A DNA stretch of 60,000 nt from positions 30,808,957 through 30,868,956 of the forward strand of contig CM022665.1 in NCBI GenBank assembly GCA_012295275.1. The letters are read 5' to 3'. Under the pieces are notes generated by a model. It saw only the letters and a program-made list of their open reading frames with translations, did not search any database and had not been told where the DNA came from. The stretch comes from Chrysomallon squamiferum. Its lineage: Eukaryota; Mollusca; Gastropoda; Neomphalida; Peltospiridae. The translations under genes were made by a program, and so were the position numbers. Of the stretch, positions 1-13,100 are shown one piece after another (within the stretch, counting starts at the first letter, position 1; every line of letters starts with the position of its first letter).

Positions 1-1148
1 TATAATTTGATCATCCATCTACAACACTGAAAAAAATAAAAATAAATAAATAATAATAACCTATGCCTTGTACAGGTTTTTATGATTTTGTTGTTACATG
101 TATACTGATAACAGATAATAAGCCTGTCTCTAAGGCTGTGTTAAACAAGTAATGAGAGGATATTTTGTTTGAGAGGTGCTGAACAGTTGATAAACTGTTA
201 TTAGATGAAATAAGAGCAATAGGAAAACCCATTAGCAAATTAATACAATCACAGCTGATTATTATCTGTAATTATTACAGGGAAATGTCTTTTACATTAT
301 CATCTCAGTTTGGCTGCATTTAAATAGTTGGTGGTCATTATTTGGTTTTTGTTGTTGTCTTAAATTACATTTTTCTATTGTCTTAATGCATTGCATTTGT
401 GTTATGATGTTGATAACGTTTCTGTTATTGTTTTAAGTATTTTATTTCTCTTACTGCCTTTAACAAAACTACATTTTTATTTTTTACTTTCATACAATTT
501 TTTCTCTTAACATGTTACATTTTTTTTTTTTTTGTTGTCTTAATAACATTTTAGTTACAGTCTTCAAATATTGATGTCTTATGGAGATTAAACCATTTTA
601 ATGCTATCTATAGCAAACAAAATTTTATGAATATATTTTGCAGTTATTTATTTCTTGTCTTTCTTTTTAAATTTCAGCTCATAATAAACACTTTTAAAAA
701 TCTCCATTTAGTATTTTTATTAATTGATCAGACAATAATTAAAACAAAATTCTTATATCTGAAAGGTTGGGCACATCATCTAATAGTTTCATTTATCATT
801 CTGAAACAGTTTTTGTGCATATTTGTTGAAGAATTAGAGAGATAAGAAGGAATAGTAGTCTTAAATCTATTCAGCTGTTACAAACAGCTGGTATCAAGGT
901 GTGATCCTTTTATCTGCCAATCATGAGACTGATAGTTTATTCTTACATTGTTTTTGTTTTTTTCTACAACAGTTATGTTCTTACCAATATTATTTAAAAA
1001 TTCAACAGGAACCATTTACTTTTATCATATAGCTTAAAAATAAAATATTTGGGTTTCGGTTGTTGTTTATCCAGATGGATTTCATCCTTTTTGAATCATT
1101 AATTAATAATAATAATGATAAAATATTTATTTCTGTTTATTTTTAAAG
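1..1148 (+). other. Intron of the spectrin gene (window edge)
   Basis: No coding segment with spectrin character was found before the first exon at 1149. The sequence is AT-rich with T runs. It is read as the 3' part of an intron whose upstream exon is outside the window. Confidence 0.7.
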
Positions 1149-4100
1149 AGTCCGAAATGGTTACCCAACAGAAGGACAATATGTTGATGAAAGGCAGAAA
1201 GAACTGGACAGACTTTGGAAAGATCTCCAAGTATTATTATATCATTGTCTTCATAATGTTTTATATCATTTTTATCATTTCTCAAATATAATAAATTTTT
1301 AACATTTTAAACTAACAAGAATAAACAGGAGAAAAACTGGAAAATTAATTTTCTGAAATGAGAATGTTTAATAGTTCATTTTAATAAATTACACTTGTTC
1401 AGTAAATTATTATTATTATTTTTATTTAAAAAAAAAATTCTATTTTAAAATGTTACTAGTGTATTTTATAATAAACAAATTTCAATAAAAATATAGTTAG
1501 TGTAAATAAAATGAATATTTGTTCATTGAATTCATTTTTATTTCCATAAATTTTCATTTTAAAAACTTTACTATATTTATTTACTTTTTAAAATTATTTT
1601 TAATAAATTATTTATTTGTGTGTTTTTAAATAAGGACAAAGCAACAGCAAGGAAAAACCAGTTAGCTGATGCTCAGAACCAACAGCAGTTTGGAGATGAA
1701 GCCAAAGATTTGGTAACAAACTACCTTTTTTCCTTTATTGCCACATCATTTATTATTGCTCTCCTCCTCTCACTCTGTAATTCTCTCTCTCTTTCTGTGT
1801 GTGTGTGTGTGTTTGTTTGTGTGTCTCTCTCTCTTTCTCTCTCTCTCTCTGTCTCTCGAACTGTGTGTCTCTCTTTCTCTCTCTCGGACTCTGTGTGTGT
1901 CTCTCTCTCTTTCTCTCTCTGTCTTAAAAATAATGTTGTTTTATGTGTTTTTAGTAACTGCTGGTTAAAATTATTTCATGTTATAGATCAGATATCAGAA
2001 ATGTTTTGTTAAGTATTCTTTCAAAATGAATAGTTAAATATTTTTTCAGTTTACATGGGCTGGGTCACTGCGGGCCAGATTAATGAGCGCTGAGATGCCT
2101 CACGACATACAGAGTGCTGAGCAAATGTTGAAAGAACATGAAGATCTTGGTCTGGATATAAAAGCTCACAAAGACAAGTAAATATTTACAACTGATGATC
2201 ATTATACATGTGACATTTTCATGGTGTAAACACCATATTTCACATACAAATTTTTTATTTCAGACCCGATACTTTTTTGGAAGTAAATATTTCTTTTACT
2301 TCTGATTTCCCTTTCTTTCTTTTTTTTTATAAAATCCCCAAAACATTTGATGTTTTCATTTTAAAAAAAAAAAAAAATTTGTGATAAAAATTACAACCAT
2401 ACTTACAAAATTCTATTATGGTATATTTTCAAACATGCAGTAAAATAGCAAAATGAAGGAAAAATAGTGAGATAAATTAACTAGAGATAAAGAGATTAAT
2501 GAAAATGAAAAAGACGTATATGTGAAGAGAAGAAACAACCCCAAAACCCTCAAAACCCTCAAAACCCCAAAACCCCCAAAACCTACTAAATGCAATGTTT
2601 GTCATTTCCAGGTTTAACAAGTTGAAAACTCTTGCACGTGACATTCTTGCCAAAGATCCCAATGCCCAGGATGTTAAAGACAAATTGAAGAAGTTACAGG
2701 ATGAAGAAAATGCCATTGATGAGTTATACAGACAAAGACAGAAACAGCTCCAGGATGCCTATAACCTACAGGTATATATTTGTATAGGTGTAGTACAATT
2801 AATAAACTGATGTGAATTAATTAATTATTAATTATTTTGTTACTGAAATCATATATGATAGCCAGGTGACACACACTGACAATTAGAAATCTTACTGAGA
2901 GCTCATGTAGTTACTGATAATGTTACTCTAATTACTATAATTTTTAATTTCATGTTATTAGATTTTCAACAAAGAAGCTGATACTATAGATGCCGTAACC
3001 AGCAGTCATGAAGCATTCTTGGATTTCAATGATCTTGGAGTGAGTTATAAAATAATATATATATTAAGATTTTTTTTATATTAAATAAAGAATTATATTC
3101 TTTTGTTACAGCAAAAATCAATTATGTTGCTGTATTTTTCTTTCTTTTCTTTCCCTTCTCTTCCCTCTTCTACAGTAAAAAATAAGTTAACAGAAGTCAT
3201 CCTTAGCACGTAATATAAATGAATAGTGTATTCTTAAGACTGAGTTCTTTGTGGAAAACTACTTAATGATATTATATAACAAGTATGATTGTTATTAGTT
3301 CTTGGTTTAAAGTATAGTAATTTTTTGTTCATTATTGACAGCATAATTTTTAAAAATTTCAGTTTTTAAAATCCCTCATTTTAATTTTTAAATAGAATTT
3401 CTTCTCTTCATTTTATACATTGTTAGATGACTTAATGAATAACAACACAGTAGCATTTTAACTGAAGTTACTGCTAATAATAATTAAATTTCATTAATAC
3501 TTTCAGAGTGGTGTATATAAAATTCATTCATGTTATTTTATATTTTCACAGAGCACAGTTGATGATGTAGAAGGATTGCTGCGACGTCATGAGGATTTCC
3601 AGGGAAAACTGCAAGCTCAGGATGAAAAGATTGGTGGCCTGAATGATCTTGCTGATAAACTGATATCAGAGAGACACCCTGACAGTGCCAAGTAAGTTTT
3701 CAAGTTCTGAGTGAAACTGAAATTGATATGGTTTTAAATCAGTTTTATAAAAGGGTATTCTCACAATACAACAGCTTGTTTTGTCAGCAATCAGATCATT
3801 CTATCAGAATTTCTTACTTGTCTTTACACTATAGGATTTTAAAAAGTGAAATCTAAAACTGTTAACATTTTCCCCTTTTTTTAACTAGTATTGACAAAAG
3901 ACGAAAACAAGTGGTTGCCAGGAGACAGAAGGTGAAAGACAAAGCAGCTGATCGCCATAAAGCTCTGTTAGAATCATTGGCCTTTCAAGAGTTTAACAGA
4001 GATGCAGAGGAGGTAAGTATTCATGTTTGGATATTAAAATCTTTCAGTGACATCAGAGAACTTTATACCTGTAGTTTGATAGATATATTTCATAACTATA

Positions 4101-7100
4101 ACATTTTGTTTAATATCTGAATAACTATAATGTGATAATTTTTTGAGAACATTTGTATTAGATGTATGTACTTCTATTAGTTACAACTTTTCCCTGATTT
4201 TAGTATTATTACTACACTTTTTTATTATTATTTTTTCTTTCCCAAATAAAATTATTATTTTTCTACTCCAGCTGTCTGACTGGATGAAAGAAAAGGAGAA
4301 AACTGCCACTGACGAATCATACAGAGACTTGAGTAACCTGCCAGCCAAGTTACAGAAACATCAGGCATTCGAAGCTGAACTCAAATCTCACAATGACATT
4401 CTGAAAGAAGTTAACAAGGTTAGTTCAGCATAAATGCTTGCTATGATTAATAAATAGCTTAAATATACTGAAATACTTGAAATATAATTGAATTTTTTGT
4501 TCTTATTTATTTATTTTTCATAATAATAAAGTAGGAGAGTAATTCTTCAAGAATATAAAAGGACATAGAGGATGACATTTTACATATACTGAAGACCTTA
4601 ACTTTTTCGTACAAAACAGAGTAAAATAAATAAATAAATAAATAAATAAATTTGTATAATTTTTTTTTTTTTAATGTGCACATGGGAAAAATATACAAGA
4701 GACTCCTTACTAGTAAAATACAAGAACAAGCCAACAGTGACTTTTCATTCATTTCATTATTGTATAAAAAAACATGAATAACTTCCAGTAATTATTGATA
4801 TTAATTATGTTAAATGAATATTCCTTCCTAATTACATTGCATTTGCTTTAAGCTTGGTGACCGACTTATAGCTGACAAACACTATGCCTCACCACAAATA
4901 AAGGAAGTAAAAGAAAAGCTGAACAGAGAATGGGTTGACCTGAATGAGAAAGCTGCAGACAAAGGCAAGAAACTGAGACAAGCCTCACAACAACAGATGC
5001 TCAACAGAGCTCTGGAAGATGCACAGGTAATCAGTGTGACCAACTTTATTTTGCATGTCTTATGTTTTTCTCAGTTAATTACAAAGAATTAAAAAACAAG
5101 AATTATCAAAGACTTGAAAAGTATTTAATAATACTAATTGAATCAGTATACAAACAGTTTATTTTAACTTTATTTCATTTTTAATGAAAGGTTTTTCTTC
5201 AGGTATTTTTTAAAATTTATTTATCAGTGACTTTTTAAATACTCTTTCTATTTCTCTTTTTATTTAAAACATTTGTCTTGTGAATGGATGTTCCATAATA
5301 AACTGTTTGTGGCATTTGCTTTTTATTTCATTGTGTTTCTTTAATATTTTCTTGCTCTCTTTATGTTGATTACTAATAAATATTGCGTTTATCTTGAAGG
5401 CTAAACTAGATGAAATGGAAAAATCTGTTGCTAATCCAGATCTGGGTTCAGATCTTCGTGGAGTGAAAACCTTGCTAAAGAAACATCAGGTAACTTCATT
5501 TTCATCTGATCATGAAGTATGATTAGTATTAATAAAATTGGACAGTATCATCACAACCAGACGAATCTGATGATGCTAATTACATTCAGGTTTTATTAGA
5601 TAAATTTTTACATCTGCACAAACAAAAACAGAAATGTTTTATCCATGTCTTTGGTATATAAATCTGAATACTTAAACTATTTTTCTTTTTCATTTAATAC
5701 TTTTTCAGAATTAAAATAAATTATGTAAACATCTTTGATTAGGATTATAAATAACATTTTATTCAGAATTATTTCATTTTTAAATTGAAACTTTAATGGA
5801 TATTGTTAATGCTTGTTTTTGCAGAATCTGGAAAATGATCTGGAGAACCTATCAGACACAATTAAGACAATTGTTGCTCAAGGCAAGGAGATGGCCAGTG
5901 CCGGACACTTCAATTCTGCAGGAATTATCAAAGCAGTTGAAGCCTTCAACACCAGGTCAGTTTATCATTCTAGTGACCTGGATTTAACTCAGTGTTCCAG
6001 AACTGAGGGATGAAGGGTCTATCCTCCTTGGTGTGTCTCATTGGGCTGTTTCCCATTACAAGCAGTGTTTCACAATAGCTTATCAAAAGAGATGGTATGT
6101 CTGTCTGTAAAAATATGATATAAAATAATATTGATATTTATTTTTATCCACAGACAAATATTTGTGTGCATGTTTTGGTGTTGTTTTTTTTCAAATTTTT
6201 GTTTGCTTGTTTTTTAATGCATATTTAATAAGAGTATAATACTTGATAGATTTGAAAAGGTGAAGCCAGCAGTTGCCTTGAGAAAACAGAAGTTACAAGA
6301 ATCTCTCCAGCTACATCAGTTTGTATTTGATGCTGACAATGAGTTGCAGTGGATCAAAGAACATGTTCCTTCAGCTTCTTCAACTGAACTTGGCAAAAAC
6401 CTTGTAGATGCTCAGAAACTGCATAAAAAACACCAGGTACTCTCATACATAAAGAAAGCAGAAAACAAATTATGTCCTTGATCAACATAATATAGCAGTG
6501 TATTAATGACCACGATTTCCTATCACATACATAAATTAGCATTTATGTTCATTATTATATTTTAATGGAAATTGTGTACGAGTGTTTCAGATGCACTCAT
6601 TATATCTTTTAGAAACATTAAGTGTATATGTGAATAGCATTTAGCATGTAGCAGTTAAAACAATAAAATATATGTGTTAAATTCTTTTATATAAATACAT
6701 TAGCTGTATAGTTTATTTCCAAATCAAAACATAATAACATTATTTTTGTGTATCACTGTTTTATTTAGTTCTAATTACAATTTCACCTCATTTCATAGGA
6801 TCATGACCGTGTTGTGCAAGGTCACCAGCCAAACATTGAAAAGGTTCTTGCAACTGGAGATGCCCTGATCAATGAGAAACATTTTGCCTCCAAGGCTATC
6901 AAAGACAAGTGTCAGGAATTACAGCTGTCCTGGGATGATCTGCTAAAGAAAATCAAGTCAAGAAAGAAGAATCTTGATATCTCATTACAAACACAGAAGG
7001 TAATAATCCATTAATTTGTAAATAAATGAATGTTAATCATATGTTAGGTCAGACTGTTTTTACTACATTTAATTACTTACAAGATATCTACTAATGGACA

Positions 7101-10100
7101 TTTTAGTTTAGTTCTGTTGGTCACATTATATGATGGTGTTCTGTGATGTTGTAAGAATAGCAAAATTTTCAAAAACCAGCTTTGAGTGATCAGACATAGT
7201 TTGTTTTAACAAGTACTAAAAATTACATTATTAGTACTCCTGTAATTTGCCAATCAGTACATTATATTGGTTGTTTTTAATGCTGAGTACTTGCTTTTTA
7301 ATCTTTAAAACATTACTACAATAATTTTTTTTTTCTTCACCACAGAAACAATGAGCAATGTTAAAGTAATTATTTTTTGTGCATTTTGATGTATAGAATT
7401 AACTTATTAATTTTTAAAGTCAAAACTGCTTGCTGTGAAAAGTGAAACTGTTATATTTTTATTTTCCAGTATCTGTCTGAGGTTGCTGAGGTTGAAGCAT
7501 GGATTAATGACAAAACTTTGCTGGCTTCCAGTACAGACTATGGAAAAGATGAAAATGCTGCTGACAAAATGCTGGCCAAAAATAAAGTAAGAGCAATTAT
7601 ATGACAATGTATTTTTCAATGAACATATTAATAGTATTGTGTTTAATTTATATTCATTTGGTATATATTAATGTTAAGCATATATTCTATAGTATTATCC
7701 ACTTAATTAAACAATTATTGTCATTTCTCTTTTCTGATTTTCTGATAGCACTGTAAATATTTTTATATATCTGTATACTCTTTTCTAAGGTGAAAATTTC
7801 ATTTTAAATATTAAACTAAACATTTTCAAATCTTGTATCTTTTTTTCCCCTTTTTTTAAAGTTAAAAATGTTATTTTTGTTTAACTAACATTTGCATGCA
7901 CTATTCTATTGTTTTGCTGTCAGGTTTTGGAGACAGACATACAGACATACTCTGTTATTGTTGCCAGTTTAGGCAAAGAATCCAATAGACTGTTCAAGCT
8001 TGGTTCTGCTGACCCATCTTTACTCAAGAAAGCTCAGGTAAGTGTAATAATAATAATAATAATAATAAAAAGAATTAAACAAATGACATATAATAATAAT
8101 ATTCTTCTTCTTAGAAGATACATATATATATATATATACACACATACATATATTATGTACTAAGCTGTTTTAAACTATTCAAATCAATAATTTATAGCAA
8201 AATCAATATTTTCAAAATTAAACTGACACAATTATTATTATTTCTTTTCTTATTCATTAACTATGGTTAATTAATCAATTAATTTATTTTATTTATATAT
8301 TTTATTAATGTCTTTATTATTAATATATTAATTTTTTCATCATTGATCAGTTCACTAGTCACTGGTTTTAATTTTTTTATATATATATATATATCACATT
8401 GTCTTGTATACACCTAATTACAGATAACACAATAAATTAATGACACATATTTACAGGATCAGCTTCAGGACAATTTGAATGCTCTAAAAAGACAAGCAGC
8501 TGAAAGAAGCCGAAATCTCGAGAGATCAAAATGTCTACATGCGTACATGCGAGAGAGTGAGGAGTTTGAGGAATGGATAGCTGAACAGATGCAAACAGCA
8601 AATTCTGAGGAATATGGATTGGATTTTGAACATGTTCAGGTTTGTGGAATAAGCATTTTTTAATTATATCTGAAATCAAGATATATCCAAAATTGAAATA
8701 TCTGGAGTTACTTTTATATTGAATATTTTTATGTATGATTAATTAATAACAAAATAAACTGGCCATTATCCTGGAATTAAATGGTCATTAATTAACAACA
8801 GCATTTTAATATACTAATGATTTATTATTTCCATTTTGTTTTAAATCCACATGCATTTGATCACTTAATTTTTGCCCATTTTTGAACCAAATTACAAAAT
8901 CTATTTCAGATTCTGAAAAATAAATTTGATGAGTTCAAGAGGTCAGTGGAGGCAGGATCGGAACGCTACAACCGCTGTGAGCGGATGGCAAAAACACTCC
9001 TAGATGACAAAGGACCTCACACCATTGAGGTTCAGTTACGACAGCAAGAACTTAGGTAAACATGGATTCATTTAAATTAACATGTTACTTTTATTTTTAC
9101 TAACTACAGACATACATTGTGTAAAACAGTAAAAAAAAAAAATGATTTTTTATTTTTTTTAAAGCATTTCATTTTAAACGCTTATTAAGATGCATTTGAT
9201 CTTTTACTAGCATCACCTTATTCATCATGTTTTACATTTGTTATCCAAAATTAAAATTTAAACATTAGTTCTGTTCAAACTGTCACAAATTGATCTTTCT
9301 AGTGACAAGCTGAATCATACTGCAAGAACAGCCTAAATCATAAAGATATTTCTATTCTATTCAGTGATATATTGCAAGTTTAGTTGTTTTGTTGACTATA
9401 TACAATCTTCCTTTTGCAAATATTATGCAATATAATCCAGCATGTACAGACATTACCATTTTCATAATGGAGACTTAACCTGTTGAAAACATTAGAGCAT
9501 ATAATCATGCAAAACATTATTACCATAATTATTACTGTTAGTTGTAAAGTTAATTATTTCTTTTTAAAAAGTATTTCTCTATTTATGGCTTCTAGGGATG
9601 CGTGGAATACACTCTTGGAACAGATAGAGGCAAGAGACCTAAAACTTTCTGGTGCTGAAGAAATCCATCGTTTCAACAAAGATGTAGAAGATGCCTTATC
9701 TCGGATTCAGGTTTGTTTTATAAAAAATATAAAAAATTAATATAATTCTATATATTTTGTGCTATTGTTTTACTGCAATATACAAAGTTGGTTTTAAATA
9801 ATAGCCCAACAGTAATATAAGAATATTTAATTTTCAGTTTAAAGAAGAAAAAAAAAAGTTGCCCACTGATATATAAAAAAAAACCCACAGCTATGCAAAT
9901 AACCAGAATAATAAAATATTACTCCTTCTAATATTCTGTTAATTACCCCTTGTTTAAATGTTTGACCTGTTAAGTCTCCTGACAAAAATAAAATAATAAT
10001 AAGAAATATAGTAAATTATTTTCTGTTAGTGGTTGTGTTACTTAACAACAAGAAAGAATGTAATTGGACAGTTGATGAACGTAAGCCATTATAGACAGTT

Positions 10101-13100
10101 TATAACTTCTATCCAAACAATCTGCACTGAAAATACAAATGTGGTGTTAAATTCAACACTCAATATTTTATATTGAAAATAACTACTTCAATAATAATTA
10201 ACTGTATTTAGTTTTTTATACAAACAGTCTTACATTTAAAATTTACTGACATGCTAAAATCTGCAGTTACTAGATGTATATGTAATTAAGTTAGTTATGT
10301 ATATATATTTAAAAAGAAAAGAAAAAGAACTTGTAAATGCATTATCTGCATTATGAAGAGGAATTTATTTGTAATTATGAAGTCAAAACAGTTATATATG
10401 AAATCACTTGTGTTTGGTTTTTCAGGAGAAGTATTCCAGCATTCCTGATGATCTGGGCAGAGACTACAACTCCACTCTGACATACCTGAAAAAACATGAG
10501 GCTTTTGAAAATGAACTTGTTGCTCTTGAAGCACAGGTAAGATAGTCCTGATACTGTCAAATATCTGCATTTGAAATACAACATAAACAACCTGCTAAAT
10601 GTGTTTGTGTTGTTTTGGTTTTTTTTTTTTTTTTAAATTAAAATTATTGTTGTTTTTGATATAGTTGTTATTAATATTATAATAATTATTTCTATTATTA
10701 TTCTTATTTTTATTACTACTACTACTGTTACTTCTATAATTATCACCATTATTTATTCCCATTACTTTTTTTATTTATTGTTATTTATATTCTTGTATAT
10801 AATGTATTATTATAGTTGATATAATTATTTATTTATTATTATTATTATTATTCTTGTTTAATTTAGCTGCAAGTGTTGGTTGATGACTCTGGACGCCTAC
10901 AGGAAACGTATCCAGGAGAGAATGCAGAACAGATAGCACAGCTACAGGAGGCTGTTGTTGACCAGTGGAGTCAGCTACAACAACGTACTGAACAGCGAAA
11001 AGAAGAACTTTTGGCTGCAGCAGAACTTCACAAATTTAGTGCTGCTGTATGTCTGTTGTTGTTGTCTTTTTTTTTTTTTTTTTTTGGGTGTGCCAATATT
11101 TTCTTAATTACTTTACTTCATGGATTACCATATATGAAATGGGAAACATTATTTGAAGGAGGGTGGTTATTCTGGTTTTCAAAATGATTCATGAAGAGAA
11201 TATTATTCTTATATTTTCTTCACATTCTAATTACTTGTATTATTATTATAATTTCAAATGAAATTATTGTTCTAGTTTCAATTGAAATCATTACTTTTAA
11301 ATTCTCTCCAGGTGAGAGATCTCTTGGGTTGGGCAAAGGAGACCGAGAGAGAAATGATGGCTGAGAAACCTGTTCGAGACGTCCAGTCTGCAGATTTACT
11401 GTGTAAGAGACATGAAGAGATCCGAGCTGAGATTGAGGCTCGAGACAGCAGCTTTGAGACTGTCATTCAGACAGGAAATAACTTGATAGAAGCAGACCAT
11501 TATGCTAAAGATGAGGTAAAGAAATTGTTGCCAGATTATTTTACTATTTTTTATTATTTTATGAAGGTAGTTTTCACTTATCAGTTTCTCACTGAATAAT
11601 AATTTTAGATATTTGTTGATAAGAAAATGTTTACATTTTCAGGAATTATTAAAAAACAGTTTGGGATTATCTTCACTTGAAGAATTACTTAATACAGACA
11701 GAATGAAATTTTATTTGTTTTATTTTTCCATTTTGTAAAATGCCAATAATATTAAAATATGCAATTTTTTTTAATGTTTTGTTTCTAACAGGCTTAAATT
11801 AAAAAAAAAATAAAAATATTAAAACAATTAATTGATTATTATTTTATTATTAAATTAATTTATTTCCTGTTATAATAATAATAATAATATTTTTATTAGC
11901 TATATAAAATTTTCCTGTTATAATTTTAGCTATATAAAATCTATAATTTTAAAATCAATGTAATTTCAGATAAAGGACAAGGTGCAGATAGTTAGAGATC
12001 AAAGGGACAAGCTGATCTTCATGTGGAAGGAAAGAAAAGACTTCTATGACCAAATATATGATGTACAGATTTTCTTCAGAGATGCAGAACAACTGAACAC
12101 TCTAAGTTCATCACAAGAGGTTAGTGTTCTGATAAATATTTAGTGTTTTTTTGTCTGTTACTACAGTTCATTGTAAGTGATTTTAAGCATGACCATCTTG
12201 GACAGATATCATTAATTTGTTAGCTTTCCTTTTTAATGGGAACAAATATGTTACCTGATTTGGGTTTTTTTTTTTCAAATGCACTATTTAAACATTATAA
12301 ATATAAATAATTTAATGCAGATAAAAAACAAACCAACCCAGTAAAGTAAGATCATATTGCTGATTCAAGAATCACTATACAAAGTATTATCTTTTTATTA
12401 TTATATTTTACTCTTTGAAAATATAATTTATTCTTAGAAATAATCTAGGTTGAATATGAAAATATACAGACTTGCATTGCTGACAGGAATTATAATCTCA
12501 GCATAAAGTGTTGTCTGTGGTATTTAAAATGTTTCTGTGTTTTTCAGGTCTACCTAAGTGGACAGGACTTTGGTGACAATGTTGAACACATTGAGGCTTT
12601 AATGAGAAAACATGAAGCTTTTGAGAAAGTGCTTGAAGCTCAAGATGAAAAGGTTAACTTTATAATTTTGTTTTCTTTCAGTTTCTTTGACATCACTATT
12701 TAAATCTATTTTGTTGTTGCTATGTTATATCTATTTCAGATTAGTGCCACAAAATTCATTAAATATTATAGTGGGTGCTTTAATGCCTATGATAGTGTTT
12801 ATCAAATTTATTTTAGTATTCCATTTGTTTTGGTTTTCATTTGCAGTTGTCATCTCTGTGTGAACATGGTAAACAGTTGATTGGTGATAATCACATAGAG
12901 TCTGAGAAAATAAAAAAGACAGTGTCTGATGTCATAGCCAGGTGTGTGTATCATAATTAAAAACTGCTGGAAATAAAGAAAATAGAAACTTAATCTTTAC
13001 AGAATAAAACAGTTAACACAGAATGATTATGCTTAGTTTAGGAAAGACATCTGATGTAAATATTTTCAAAATAATGCTTTAAAGTGGAAATTAGAGATAA

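Noticed and set aside
1620-2012. 130-codon open frame
   Set aside because: It combines a real 78 nt spectrin exon with read-through into the CT/GT microsatellite; the serine/leucine run is low-complexity noise.
2539-2577. Internal telomere sequence
   Set aside because: The unit is irregular (CCCC, CCC, CCCCC with A4 or TCA4) and short. Animal telomeres use TTAGGG or related repeats, so it is treated as a simple repeat with quadruplex potential.
2477-2716. Minus-strand frame with GF repeats
   Set aside because: It is the complement of the C4A4 tract and of spectrin exon 4.
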